Positions 44,034 to 56,500 of a stretch of DNA of 64,000 bases are shown in pieces. A program made the translations under genes and the position numbers. The first letter of the stretch is position 1, and each line of letters opens with the position of its first letter. The DNA lies in NCBI GenBank assembly GCA_940337035.1, contig CALNHX010001062.1, forward strand, positions 62,001-126,000. Reading direction: 5' to 3'. This DNA is from Agriotes lineatus. Lineage: Eukaryota > Arthropoda > Insecta > Coleoptera > Elateridae. The notes below the pieces were generated by a model. That model was not told where the DNA came from. It made no database searches and was given only the letters and a program-made list of their open reading frames with translations.

Positions 44034-45640
44034 AATTGTGGAAGACAAGGAAGGGCGCTTAGTAACGGACATTCACAGTATAGCTGAAACATGGAGAAGT
44101 TATTGCGAACAACTATATTCAGTGGAACACAATGATTTAAACAACTATGAAGCCTCTGTTCAGGAACATAGCTGGACCTATGGGATAAACTATGGTTAGT
44201 ACTCAGAGAAATGGGTGTACCAGAACACTTAACTGCCTAATCGCGAATCTATACAAAAGCACCACAGGAGTAATAAGAATCAACCAGATCAATTCTAACA
44301 AGTTTCACCCATAAATAGGAGTGCGGCAAGGGTACATACTTTCGCCACAACTATTCAATATCTATGGAGAGTACATCACGAGGAAGGTTTTAGACGAATT
44401 GGATGGAGGTGTGTCGATTAACGGTAAAAGAATAAACAATCTACGCTTTGCGGACGACACCGCCTTGCTAGCGAATAGCGATGAGGAGATCCGGAGATTC
44501 GTCGAGCTAGTAGAAACTAAAAGTAAAGAATTGGGGTTAGAATTAAATACAACAAAAACAAAAATAATGATCGTAGACAGGATAAACCAAAACAGACCGG
44601 AGATAAGACAATAGGCCGCTTCGAAGTTGTTCATTAATATATATATCTGGGATCTCTTATAACGAACATAGGAAGTGTAGAAAGCGAAGCTAAGAGACGC
44701 AGTCAAATGGATAAAGCACCAATAACAAAGATGAGTAAAATCTGGAGAGATTCCAATATATCAAAAGAACTAAAGATTAGACTGGTGCGCTGTCTAATAT
44801 TCCCCATATTCACATATGCCAGCGAGACGTGGCCTATGAAACAAAATATAAGAAGGATCATCGATGTTACGGAAATGTACTGCTGGCGAAGGATGTTACG
44901 GGTGTCCATATATATAATACACATATATTGCTGGTAGGGCCTGGAAACTTCAGAAAACATTACGGCGCCGACATAGTCTCACTTATAGTATAACGCGTCT
45001 CGTGCGCATGCGTGAGAATTCGAACTCCGCCTTTAGAAGCGAATTTTAAACTTGACCACTTCCCCATTGGGCAGGACCACTTCCCCATTGGGCGGACGAC
45101 GCTGCCGCGCTTGCGCACAGCTCACCGTATACATGAAGGAGTTGGTTGTGTGTCTCACTTCATCGGCCAGTTTCCCACTCATAGCCGCTAGCAATATAGT
45201 AAGTATTAGATATATGCGGGTGTCATGGACCGAACATAGAACGAACGAATCAGTACTGAAGGAAATTGGGACTAAACGACGCTTGTCCAACGAAATCCAG
45301 CTGAAGACTCTAAATTATTTTGGACATGTAATGCGAAGAAACCCTGAAAACATGGAGAAACTGATCATCCAGGGAAAGGTGGAAGGAACTCAACCTAGAG
45401 GCAGATCTCCTACAAGATGGACTGACCAACTAGTCAAAATAACGGGAAAGCGTATACACACCCTCGTAACTGAAGCCCAAGATAGAGCAAAATGGAAGAA
45501 CACCGTATCAAATGTAGCAGTGGCCACCACTCTCCCTAGAGGAGAAAAGGACTGAGGAGGAGGTTAGAGAAAAAGGTGTAGAAAATTATAGGGAAGTTAA
45601 ATTTTCTGTAAAGTTCCAGATTAAATAAATATGACCAACG
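44034..45640 (+). pseudogene. RTE-type LINE, 5'-truncated, interrupted by a hAT MITE
   Basis: The plus strand encodes most of an RT in broken frames: EDKEGRLVTDIHSIAETWRS near 44034, then GVRQGYILSPQLFNIYGEY, the catalytic NNLRFADDTALLANS (about 44425-44470) and LGLELNTTKTKIMIVDR. After a frameshift near 44620 come YLGSLITNIGSVESEAKRR, YASETWPMKQN and CWRRMLRVS. The hAT MITE splits the next codons, and WTEHRTNESVLKEIGTKRRL resumes at 45225, followed by LNYFGHVMRR and GRSPTRWTDQL up to a stop at 45555. The endonuclease is missing. This order is classic for insect RTE elements. It starts about 160 bp after the LTR element. Confidence 0.85.
44907..45216 (-). mobile_element. hAT-type MITE, copy D
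   Basis: This 310-bp copy is in reverse orientation, with the CCCCATTGGGCGGACGACG module duplicated as in copy A. The perfect 8-bp duplication CGGGTGTC lies at 44899-44906 and 45217-45224. Removing element and one duplicate would rejoin the RTE reading frame. Confidence 0.9.
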
Positions 45641-47084
45641 ATGTTTAATTTTCACGTTGTAATTTTTTGAGGATTATTATACCACAGTCAGTTTTCCATT
45701 ATTAATTAATCCTAGTTCACTAATTGCAATTGATAGTTATTACTTATTCGAATAAGTTGAGTTTAATTTGGGGGTCGCACAGAGGGTCCAGAACAATTGT
45801 TTAATTTTGTTCTAAGTCAAATTGACTAACCTGAGGTTGTGATGTGTTTTATTTCTGGCAGCCTATAAAAGCAAAAACTTAAATTGTTTTCGAATCAAAC
45901 CTGAATTAAGGTTATAATCAATATTGAAGTGTACATACTCTTGAAATTAATTTATATTGTAGCAATTATAATGAAAGTTTTCAATTACAACTGGCATTTT
46001 ATTTCCAACGTGTATTCTGGATGAAGTCATGGGTAACTATCCTTGAACAAAGGCAAACAAAGTATTTATCAATGTTAGATTTGTATAATTACAAATAATA
46101 CCTTCAATTTGGGTGCCTCTGGACGTGGAAAGCAACAAAGGAGCTCCTGAGCAACAATCTTCCTGTTTCGCATCACTTCCATCAACTGTGCGGGTTGGTG
46201 CCATCACCAAAAGAGAGGCCTTGGATTCTGAAGCAGGGAAGAAATAGTTTTACCGCTTACAAGGTAGGTTACCGCATGAGAGTGCATTTTGAGATTAGTG
46301 AAATTTCTTTTTATTTCGGGTTCAAGTTGTTGGTTTGTGTTGATGTAAAGCGTGCCATTTATTTATGTATTGTGTAAAACTTAAGCGAGCTACGGATTAT
46401 TTTACATTATTGACAACCCTGTGGAACGAGTTTCATGCGTATGAATTGGTTTATTGAAGCGAGACCTTTAGTAGTGAAAAGGGTGGTTAGCTCTGGAATT
46501 GATTGCTTTACCGTTTATTTTAAATTCGAATAGAGTACGAAATAAAAGTGTGCGTTTATCTGGAGTTAATTTCTTTGCAGTAAACGGAGATTTCAAGTAT
46601 TAGCATTTGTCTTTCTATAAATAATTTTATTAGTTAAACCCTTTTGCATTAGCAAATACATTGAATGCTGTACATTTTGTTCTGTTCTACATATAGATTT
46701 GTTTTGTAGTTAAAATGTAATGATTCCAAAATTAAATAGTCCCGGCATTAATTATAAGTTCAATTGTTGCTAATTCTGTTACTTTCAGTGAAACTATTAT
46801 TGATTGATTGTTCATTTGACTTGCTGGCTCTGAAACCTGATTGTCTGATTAGTCAACAAATGATAATATTTCTAGTAAGGGTTATTACATTGTAACGTTT
46901 CGCAAATTGATTTTAAAGTCAAGTTCAACTTTTGATTACTCTGCGTTATTGTTTAATACCTGCGTGTAGTTCTGGTCGAGGGTTCATTAACGTTTCGTAG
47001 CTGAAGAGACAAGATTAGAGCTGGATTAAGCAATTATTTATTTTGTTTAACTATTACATATTACATTACATATTAACGTTCATG
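45641..47084. other. AT-rich intergenic sequence
   Basis: No supported gene or repeat. A GTAGGT donor-like site near 46265 follows an open stretch from about 46190, but there is nothing to call an exon. Confidence 0.35.
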
Positions 47085-47195
47085 CACTGCCACGAGTAAG
47101 ACGTATCTGCACTACGCTCCGTGCTACAAGTAGTTAATGTGTAAATTTAATAATAAGGTAGTACTAGTGTTGTGCCTGTGCATCCTGCAGTAATA

Positions 47196-47853
47196 ATGCC
47201 TACAACAAGGGAGCAATCATCCAAAGATCAGACCCCCGATATCCCGAAGTTAATGAAGGAATTCGTCAAGGAGTTTTTTCAATATGAAGAATTTATCGAT
47301 ACTTTCGTAAATAAAATAACGGATAGGATGGCGGCCTCGTTTAAGGAGAAAATGGACCGGCAAGATCAGAAGCTGCATGAACTAACAGCAGAAAATTTAA
47401 AACTGTCGCAGAAATGTGATTCTTTAGAACAATATGCCTACCCGCAGGAATAGTTTGCGGTTTTTTGGAATTCACGAAGACGAAGAAGAGCGTGGAAACC
47501 TGGAAGTCAAACTTGTGAAGTTGTGTTCCGAAAAACTGGGGGTCCAAATTGATTCGAATTGCATAGATCGCTGTCATAGGGTAGGCAAGAAGAATTTCAA
47601 TTTTTCACGTGCAATAATCGTTAAGTTCGTGAGCTATAAATACCGGAGTGCTATCTTTAAGAACAAAAAACGCCTCAAAGGCACACGCATCACAATCTCT
47701 GAAGATTTAACCAAGCATAGGCATCAGGTGTTACGAGCAGCCCAAGCTCAGCTAGGCAAAAACAAAGTTTGGTCACTGGACGGTAATATTTACACCAAAT
47801 ATAATGATGAGCTAAAATTGATTAACTGCCAGTCAGATTTAGACAACATGTAA
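47196..47853 (+). pseudogene. LINE ORF1 (coiled-coil RNA-binding protein), one frameshift
   Basis: ATG at 47196 starts a frame with a coiled coil (KMDRQDQKLHELTAENLKLS). It ends early at 47453 after LEQYA. Shifting by one base, the 47434-47853 frame continues with RRNSLRFFGIHEDEEERGNL, IDRCHRVGKK and SRAIIVKFVSYKYRSAIFKN. This order (coiled coil, then QYxRRNNLxFxGI and RCHRxG) is that of the LINE ORF1 proteins that bind the element RNA. Total length would be about 219 residues. Confidence 0.8.
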
Positions 47854-48564
47854 TGTAATTAATTATATCTACGTATTTTTATATTTTGTTGGTCAAAAAG
47901 AAAGTATCTTTTTAGTTCCACTTAGTGTCTGTTTATAGATAGCACGGTGCTGGTTCAGCTGTGTACCTCTGAAGCGTGCAAATAAAGATAAATTATTTTT
48001 AACTTAATTCCCGCCTTATTTTGAATGTTTATTGTTAATTAATTTACATAGGGTACAGGAACAAATTGACGCATTTAATGAAATTGAAACTTGTGAATTT
48101 GTTGACAAAAAGCATTGTAGTAGCTTACTTAAATGAAATAATTTCAATATCCTATCACTTAATGTAAGAAGCGTATCAAAACACTTTAATGAAGTATTAG
48201 TTCTGTTACACATTTTTGAAAAAGAACATGTTTATTTTGATGTACTTAGCGCATATGAAAATTTTTGCATTGACAGTTATAACATTTACTACAATAATGG
48301 AAAAGTGAATCAGAACGACGGTGTTTTAGTATACGGAAGGGGCCATAATTATATGAGATAGCATGAATAACAAAATAGAATGCTTGAGTAAGAAAGAGAT
48401 GGCCATACGAAAAAATTATTTTAGTAGGCATGTTTAGTTGACAAATGTCATAATTTATTAAATTAAGTGTCAAGCCTTCTCGAATATTTGCTACTATGTT
48501 CCTCTTTCTTACTCAAGCAATACGTGTTATTTTCTTGTTCATGTTATCTTATTGCTGTTATATA

Positions 48565-49009
48565 CGGAAGGGGCCATAATTATAACGGGTGTTCATAAAC
48601 AGTCGTCATCCCAGTTGCTTTGAAAAACAAAATGTTATGTCTTTGATTAATTCGTGCAACACATGAAACGTCATTGAGTACTGTCATAGCGCATTTTTTT
48701 TCAATTTTAATAGACATACGTTTCTGAAGTCAAAACCTACTGGGATGACGACTGTTTATGAACACCCGTTATATAACAGCAATAAGATAACATGAATAAC
48801 AAAATAAAATGCTTGAGTAAGAAAGAGATGACCATACGATAAAATTATTTAAGTAGGCATGTTTAGTTGACTTATGTCATAATTAAAATAAGCGTCATGC
48901 CAACTCGAATATTTACTACTATGTTTATTTCTTTCTTACTCAAGTAATACGTGATATTTTCTTGTTCATGTTATCTCATTGCTGTTATATATAATTGTGG
49001 CCCCATCGG
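48565..49009. mobile_element. Palindromic MITE, copy 3, nested in copy 2
   Basis: It has the same tips (CGGAAGGGGCC and GGCCCCATCGG) and internal GCTTGAGTAAGAAAGAGATG block. TA flanks at 48563-48564 and 49010-49011. A third MITE sits in its left arm. Confidence 0.8.
48585..48769. mobile_element. 185-bp MITE nested in copy 3
   Basis: ACGGGTGTTCATAAACAGTC and about 11 more bases at the left are perfectly inverted at the right, ending GAACACCCGT. TA flanks at 48583-48584 and 48770-48771. It is unrelated in sequence to its host MITE. Confidence 0.9.
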
Positions 49010-50982
49010 TATAATTGTGTACCCATCGGTATATCCATAAAAATAACATAGTCACCGATTATTAAGTAATTAAGGATGCAGAAACTAATATCTTAAGAAT
49101 CATAGTAGAAAAAGGAGAACTTATGATTGGTTTAAGCGCGGTTTATCGAGGTCATAATGTTAACTTGGAATTATTTTTAGAAAAATTACACAGTTATCTA
49201 CAAAAATGTGAAAAACCTGTTGAAATTTTTATTGGGGACATTAATATAAATATTTTAAAACAAGATAGAATTACCGACAAATATTTAAACACAATGTCGG
49301 AATTTGGTTACATTTCCGTAATAAATGCAGTGACAAGAGAATTTGGTGGTAGCATTGATAAATAGTCAATGGTGGTAGTCGATCTTGCTTAGATCACATT
49401 TTTGTAAAATGAAAAAGCATATTAATGATTACCGGAATAGTATTACAAACTGATATCACCGCTCATTATACAACTATCTTCGGGTTAAAACGAAAAACCA
49501 AGTTGATGACTGATGTCGATAAACCTCGTAATAAGATTAGTGTTTTTAATAAAGAAAATGTTGTAAAAGAAATTTCAGAGGCTGTGTGGGACGGGATCAG
49601 GGAAGAGCAAGATGTAGATAATGCTCTCAGGTTGTTTGTTGACACGCTTCAGGAAGCTCAAGAAAAAGGAAAGAGTGGATCACTGCAGGTTTGGTAAATT
49701 CAATTAATTATAGAGATAGGTACTCTTAAAGTGAAAATCGGAAGGAACCCAACAAATGTCGAGTTGCATAAATATTATAAACATTATCGGAATGTTCTTA
49801 CAACATCTCTTAGAATAGCAAAGTCAAATTACCATAAATCAAAAATTATAAATGCACCCAATGGCATTAAAAACTTGTGGAAGGTTGTTCGCGAATCCAC
49901 AAATAATTGCAACAAAAGTGAAGAAATTAAAATAGTAAATTCTAAAGATGACAAACTCTTAAGTTTACCCATTGAAATAGCAAACGCTTTTAACGATTAT
50001 TTTAGTAATGTGTCGGAAAAAATTTAGCTGAAAATCTCATTAGCAAAAATAAATTGCAGAAGACACCCTTCCCTATGAACGAAAGAACTTCCTCTGGTAG
50101 TATGTTCTTAATTCCCGTTACAAAAAAGGAAGTAATAGACGTTATAAACTCACTTAAAAACAAAAGATCATGTGGTAGTGATAAAATTAGTGTTGAGAGC
50201 CTTCGTCTTGTTGAGCACTATATAGCTGAACCTTTACAAATTATTATTAACAAATCTTTCTTTTCTGGAAAATTTCCGTCAATGTTAAAAAATGCTGTGG
50301 TTATTCCGATATATAAATCTGGAAATAAAAATACCCTATCTAACTATCGACCAATATCATTATTATCTAATATATCAAAGGTATTTGACAAAATTATAAA
50401 TAAAAGATTAAACAGCTATCTAGAGACCAATGATTTGCTCGAACCGTATCAGTTTGGGTTTAGGAAAAATAAGTCAATTGATAACGCCATTTAGTTATTA
50501 ACTACAAAAATTTATCAAAATTTGGATTCATCACTATGCTCGGCTGTTGTTTTTCTTGACTTGGCGAAGGCTTTTGACACAGTAAGTCACACACTATTAT
50601 TGCAAAAAATAGAGAGAATAGTAATTCGCAGGAACTGTTATAAATTGTTTAAGAGTTACTTAGAGGATCGTACTCAACAAATGAGAATAGGAGATTCTGT
50701 GAGCTCAAAGGCAATAATAACATTTGGTGTACCACAAGGCAGCGTGTTGGGTCCAACCCTTTTTCTGATTTACTTAAATAATCTACTGGGCAAAAAGTCA
50801 GACTGTATGACAATATCTTATGCAGATGACACTGTTTTGCTTTACACGGATACAACATGGGACGCTCTGTACTTAAAAATATCAACATCTTTTCTTCAAA
50901 TTATGCAGTGGTTAGATAACAACCTCTTAGTAACGATAAATTTAGACAAAACAAAGTGTGTGCCGTTTTCATGTTATACAGG

Positions 50983-51930
50983 GGTGTTTGCTTGCATAGG
51001 TATCCAATACAAATGTCTAAAAACGCATTTCAGGATTTTGCCATAATCAACCCCTAAAGGTGCAAACCTGGATTCGGGGTGAATTAAAGAACCCTTTTTA
51101 ACGCCTAGGTTTATTAAGTTAGAACATTCCCTTTTTGGCATATAGATGTATTTTTAAAATATTTCGAAAGTGGCTTAAGGGATTTTACAATTTTACTCCT
51201 AAGGGGGTGAAAAGGGGTAAACTGTATTTTCACGAATTCCTCAATATCTCTTACACCCAATAAGATATCGACTTGGTGTTTGCTTGCATAGGTATCCAAT
51301 ACAAGTGTCTAAAAACGAATTTCAGGATTTTGCCCTAATCAACCCCTAAAGGTGCAAATCTGGATTCGGGGTGAATTAAAGAACCCTTTTTAACGTGTAG
51401 GTTTATTGAGTTAGAACATTCCTTTTTTGGCATGTAGATGTATTCTTAAAATATTTCGAAAGTGGTTTAAGGGATTTTACAATTTTACTCCTAAGGGGGT
51501 GAAAAGGGGTAAACTGTATTTTCACGAATTCCTCAATATCTCTTCAACCTAATAAGATATCGACTTGGTTTATTGTATGCATAAGTATCCAATACAAATG
51601 TCTAAAAACACGTTTCAGGATTTTCCCAAATCAATCCCTAAAGGTGCAAATGTGGATTTGGGGTGAATTATAGAACCCCTCGTATCTCCTATGTTTATTG
51701 AGTTAGAACATTTTTGTTTTTTTGGCATACACATATATTCTTAAAATATTTAGAAAGGGGTTTAAAGAATTTTTAATGTTACCCCTAAAGCGGAGAAAGG
51801 GAAAACTGAATAGAGGTAGGGCATTAAATTTATTTTTCTATTCGCTGTGGGCTTATTTCAGGATAATATGGGCTGAAAGAATTTTTCAAAATTCCACCCC
51901 TAAGGGGTAAAAAGGAATTTTTTCGGAAGA
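50983..51930. repeat. 292-bp tandem repeat, about three copies
   Basis: Units start at 50983, 51275 and 51567, exactly 292 bp apart, with CATAGGTATCCAATACAA and ATTTCAGGATTTTGCC blocks. Each also has AATTTTACTCCTAAGGGGGT or a worn form. The third unit decays toward 51930. The repeat begins where the LINE RT frame is cut off. Confidence 0.85.
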
Positions 51931-52135
51931 ATTTTGTTTCCTTTTTTCCTACAATATTGTTTTGCAGCGTTTGTTCGTTTGGCGTATTGAATAGAACTCA
52001 TTTGAAATTTAGAAGAAAAAACATCTGTTGCCCGTACGAAGAACGGCCATCTTGCTAGTCAGTTATAAACGTCAAACAGCAAAGACAAATACAGGTTACA
52101 GAAAGTACAGTCACTTTATAGTAAATAAAGCAACT

Positions 52136-52614
52136 GTAACAGAAAGTAGATTGGGATACGGTGAAAATCGGAACTAATGTTAGAATCTAGTAATTTTCAA
52201 TTTTCGTATTGGTAACATTTTTACATCTATCATATTGACATTAAATTGTTAACCTTATTTAAGCTAAATGACACAATAAATCAGAGGCGTACGCAACATT
52301 GCGGTATGGTATATTATCAGTTCTTGAATGTTAATAGGATTGCGGAAATAATGATGTACGTTGAACAACCAGGCTCTGCTAAACCTTCTATCCCAGCAAC
52401 AGCAATTTCCACACTTTAAAACACAAAGAATCTGTCATATGACGTTAGTCACTGCGCAAACGAAATCCCTCTACCCACCGTTGCTGTTTACTTGTCATTT
52501 AAAATATAACCTAACTTTGTATGTTTTTGACAACTTTCCACATATTGCCAATTCATCAAATATGATCACAGCGCCTTTCATGACCTACCTTGGCACCCAA
52601 TCTACTTTCTGTGA
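52136..52614. repeat. Possible inverted-repeat element, 479 bp
   Basis: GTAACAGAAAGTAGATTGGG at 52136 has an inverted partner CCCAATCTACTTTCTGTGAC ending at 52614. No clear target duplication or coding sequence was found. Confidence 0.4.
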
Positions 52615-52799
52615 CCTGTAAATGTACGTGTTGTTTGTTTACATAATTCCAAGGCATCAGTGATTTTTTTAAAAATTGAATTATTATTTTGTTGGTTTCT
52701 ACGGTTGAATGAAAAATTGTAAACAATAGTATGTACAGATGCAGTATTTTTTCCCTACAAAAAACTTATTTACACTTTCATTAAAAACAATAGGGGAGC

Positions 52800-53281
52800 T
52801 GTTTAAACTTGGTTTAAACACACATAAATTTTAATAACAAAATATACGAAGCCAGTCAGAAGTTCGAAATGTAATTCTGATTTCATAAACAAACAGTTTT
52901 AACCTCCAGTTTTACTTCATAATTTCGCAAGTTTATACGTAATTTATATCTGAATTAAAACAGGCAAAATTCAGTTCCCATTTACGAAACCTTAAACGAA
53001 TATTGTTTCGCCAACATTAAGTGAAAATGCAACTCGGCGACCTAGAAAGCCAAGTTCAACGCTCAGCCTGCACACCGATGCGGAAATATAAAAGCTTATC
53101 ATGCTGAGTTGCGGTCTTTGCGGACCTTTAAACGCGTTCTATTACACTATTATGAACTTTGATATTGTTACTGCGTTAAGCATTTTTAGTTTTATATAAA
53201 TACTAGTCTATTTTCATAATAAAAATCAATCTGCATTTAATGTTTGATTCATTCACTACCCTTTCTAAGCCATAATATTCA
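52800..53281 (+). repeat. BEL/Pao 5' LTR
   Basis: The start is fixed by the second copy at 60805. The end is estimated at the CA of ATATTCA (53280-53281), after a polyadenylation-type AATAAAAATC at 53218. No complete 3' LTR is available to confirm it, and I could not identify the primer-binding site. Confidence 0.7.
53084..53095 (+). promoter_or_regulatory. Probable TATA box of the BEL/Pao LTR
   Basis: AAATATAAAAGC lies 130 bp before the polyadenylation-type signal, the order expected for U3-R in an LTR. Confidence 0.5.
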
Positions 53282-53540
53282 CGGGGCATGAGGCTGTGCT
53301 CCGAGGGTTAGTGTCTCTACTGCCGTCCGTTTCAAGTACCATTGACTACATTGGTTTAAAACGTAAACACAGTCTTGTTTACGTGCTTGACGGATAGAAT
53401 CAGCGCAAAGTAACGGAGTCCTGATACAGCCTCTCAAGCATCTCTGTTCATGGTCCTTCGAGCCGGATCTGTCTCCAAATAACGAAAAAACACATCCCGA
53501 GAAGAAGACAACATCTGCCAACCACCCAGTTCCCAGAAAA

Positions 53541-56500
53541 ATGGCCAACAACATGGAGGAATTCAACAACTTAGCTATCGCCCAAGAAGAGCTCGCGCAG
53601 AAGATAAAGCAAATATTATCCAACAGCAAAAAGGACCCTGCCAGCCGAAAAAATGAAGCCTACATCGCCAGTCGCAACAAGACGCTGGACGAACTTTGGA
53701 ACACTGCAACTGAGAATCATGCAAAATTGGGGCAGCTAAGTATTCCAACTCATAATTATTTTAAAACAGGGTATTACGACCAAATTAAAGCCATATACGG
53801 CGAAGCAAAAAGTTACTTGCAGAGCTGTTCAAAAGCAACGGAAATTTCCAACCCCTCCGCAAACAGAACACAAGAGGAAATGGTGGCTAACCCCGAGCAA
53901 AAGGTTCGTATCCGAAAACTGCAGATTCGGATCCAGAATTTTAAGCAAGCGATGGACGACGCCGAGCTAACACAAGAATTAGGGAGGCCCGCCATCACGA
54001 CAAGGGAATTAAGAGAAAAATGGGATCGTGTGGTCGAGATGGACGAAGAAGTTATGTCAAACGACATGGCTTCAGAACAAATGCACTTCAGTCCTGAATA
54101 TACTACGTTGGAAGACAGGTACAGAAATTTAATTATTTTATTGCAAGCGCCAACAAGGAACGAGCAAGCAGCAGCCATCTCGCTTCCTCAAGTCAAAATC
54201 CCCATATACGAGGGAAATTATGAGGAATGGGCCACTTTCAAGGACCTGTTCACCAAATTAGTAGATGACAACCAGAATATGGACGATGTCATCAAGATGC
54301 AATATTTAAAGACGCATCTTAAGGGAGAGCCAAGCCGACTGATCCAGCATCTAGCTGTTACCCAAGCAAACTACAACACCGCCTGGAATCTGCTGCAACA
54401 AAGGTATCAAAATAATCGCCTTATTTTAACTAAATTGCTAGATACCATATTCGATCTGCCGGTCCTCTCCAAAGAGTCAGCCCAAGGGTTAAAACGATTG
54501 CACGACTCCATCAAGGAATGTGTGGAGGCAATCAAAAATTTAGGCATTTCCACGGACAGTTGGGGTCCGTGGATTAACAGAGCTATCGCTCGAAAATGGG
54601 ATCCTGAAACCAACAAATTATATGAACAGTCGCTTCAATGTCCAAATGAAGTCCAGGATCACCAAAATTTAATGGCTTTCCTGCAAGTGCGGTTCCAATC
54701 CCTAGAATCCATAGATGGAGCTCGAAAGCCCGCGCAGGAAAGACCACAGAAGAATTACGCTTCCGCATCCCTAAATTGCAAGCTGTGCCATGGAGATCAT
54801 TACATCGACAACTGTAGTCAATTCCAGAGGCTACCTACCCATGAAAAACTAGAAGCAGTAAAAACCAATCGATTGTGCTATCGATGCTTGCGGCACGATT
54901 CAAATATTCCATGTCGTGCCTATTTTAATTGTAGGATCTGTCGCTTCCCGCATCATACTCTGCTTCATAAGGCGCAGCCACCATCAAGGCCGCTCCCTGC
55001 CCAAAGGATGAGAACGTCAGCTCATGCAGCAGCTATGAAGACTTCCAACGCTCCAGAAAAGAAGCCGAAGTCGGACATCATCACCGCCAATGTAGGCGCA
55101 CAGGAGAGCCAAGTTCTACTTGCCACAGCAATGGTTCAAGTAAAGGCAGCATCCGGGATGACTCATCTACTACGAGTATTAATAGATCCCGGGTCTCAGG
55201 GGTCGTTTATCACGGAAGCATCAGCCGAATTATTGGGGTTACCCAGGACCAAAGTTCGAGCTGAAATCACAGGAATTGGGAACAGCGAGCCAAAAATTGC
55301 CAAATGGAAAATCCCAGGTTTGATCACACCTAGATTTTCAAGTAACTTTTCCCTACCTGTAAATTTACTAATACTTCCCAAACTTACCAAAGCCATGCCT
55401 TCATCCCCTATCCCAAACATAAATATCAATTCCTGGAGCAATATTTTTATCGCCGATCCAACCTTCAACCAACCTGGCCCCATAGACATAATTCTAGGAG
55501 CCGAAGAATATTCAAAAATAATTCTAGAAGGAATCACTAAAACCAAGGATGGCATCTTAGGACAAAATACCGAGCTGGGCTGGATCTTATCTGGAACCAT
55601 TGGAAGACAACATAACGAAATCATTAAAGTCAACACCATGGTTGCCAAAATCGAAGAAGATGAGCAGTTACAAAAATTCTGGAACATAGAAGAAGTTTCC
55701 ACTAAACGAAAAATTTCCCCAGACGACCAGGTATGTGAGAATAAATTCACAGACACAGTGCAACGAGACCAGGATGGCAGATACATAGTCAAGATTCCAT
55801 TTAAGCAAACTCCAGAGAGCATGGGAAAATCCAAACCTTCGGCATTGGCAAGATTACTACATCTGGAAAAGAAGCTGAGACAAGACCAAGATCTAGAAAT
55901 CCAATACAAGAAATTCATGCAAGAATATCTAGATCTAGGACATATGGAAAGAGTAGAAAAGAAGCAAGAAAACAATGGCAAGTATTACATCCCACACCAC
56001 GGCGTAATTCGAGAAGCAAGTTCATCAACGAAGCTCCGTGTCGTCTTCGACGCTTCGAACAAGGCATCTTATGGAAAATCCTTAAACGAAGTCATGTATG
56101 CTGGACCGAAACTTCAGCAAGAACTGGTCGACATTCTACTCCGATGGAGAACTCACAAGGTCGTCTTCTCTGCGGACATTGAGAAAATGTACCGACAAAT
56201 CAAGATGGACAGCCAAGACCAGGAGTATCAACGAATCTTATGGAGATTCGATCAATCACAGCCAATCAGGGAATACAGGTTATGCACCGTCACGTATGGA
56301 ACCGCATCAGCTCCCTATCTGGCCATCCGAACCTTGCACCAATTAGCAGAGGACGAAAAATCTTCTTTTCCATTAGCAGCGGAAGTTGTGAAGAGAGATT
56401 TCTATGTGGACGATGTACTCTCCGGAGCCGACACTTTAGAAGAAGCAATCAAGCAGCAAGGTCAGTTAATTTCCTTATTAAAACGTGGAGGCTTTACCCT

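Larger units (their letters stand above)
48334..49029. mobile_element. Palindromic MITE, copy 2, inserted in the LINE endonuclease
   Basis: Left tip CGGAAGGGGCCATAATTATA, right tip ATAATTGTGTACCCATCGG; TA flanks at 48332-48333 and 49030-49031. Its right arm is itself split by copy 3. Confidence 0.8.
47085..50980 (+). mobile_element. CR1-like LINE with ORF1 and ORF2, 3' end lost
   Basis: A GC-richer leader (about 47085) precedes ORF1, then an endonuclease and a reverse transcriptase on the same strand. The 3' part of ORF2 and the 3' UTR are replaced by a 292-bp tandem repeat from 50983. Three nested MITEs interrupt the endonuclease. All frames are broken, so the copy is dead. Confidence 0.8.
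48139..50980 (+). pseudogene. LINE ORF2 (endonuclease and reverse transcriptase), broken
   Basis: The endonuclease begins near 48139 with NFNILSLNVRSVSKHFNEVL and reaches NGKVNQNDGVLVY at 48333, where MITEs interrupt it. It resumes after 49031 and includes FIGDININILK (49225). Further frames give LRIAKSNYHKSKI, then SCGSDKISVESL, SNYRPISLLSNISKVFDKII and YQFGFRKNKSIDNA, then VVFLDLAKAFDTVSH, FGVPQGSVLGPTLFLIYLN and the catalytic ISYADDTVLLY (about 50812). It ends at NLDKTKCVPFSCY. The RT motifs fit the CR1/L2 group. Several stops and frameshifts are present. Confidence 0.85.

Noticed and set aside
55196..55981. 261-codon minus-strand frame in the BEL element
   Set aside because: It is opposite the protease-RT region, whose sense frame carries all the family motifs.
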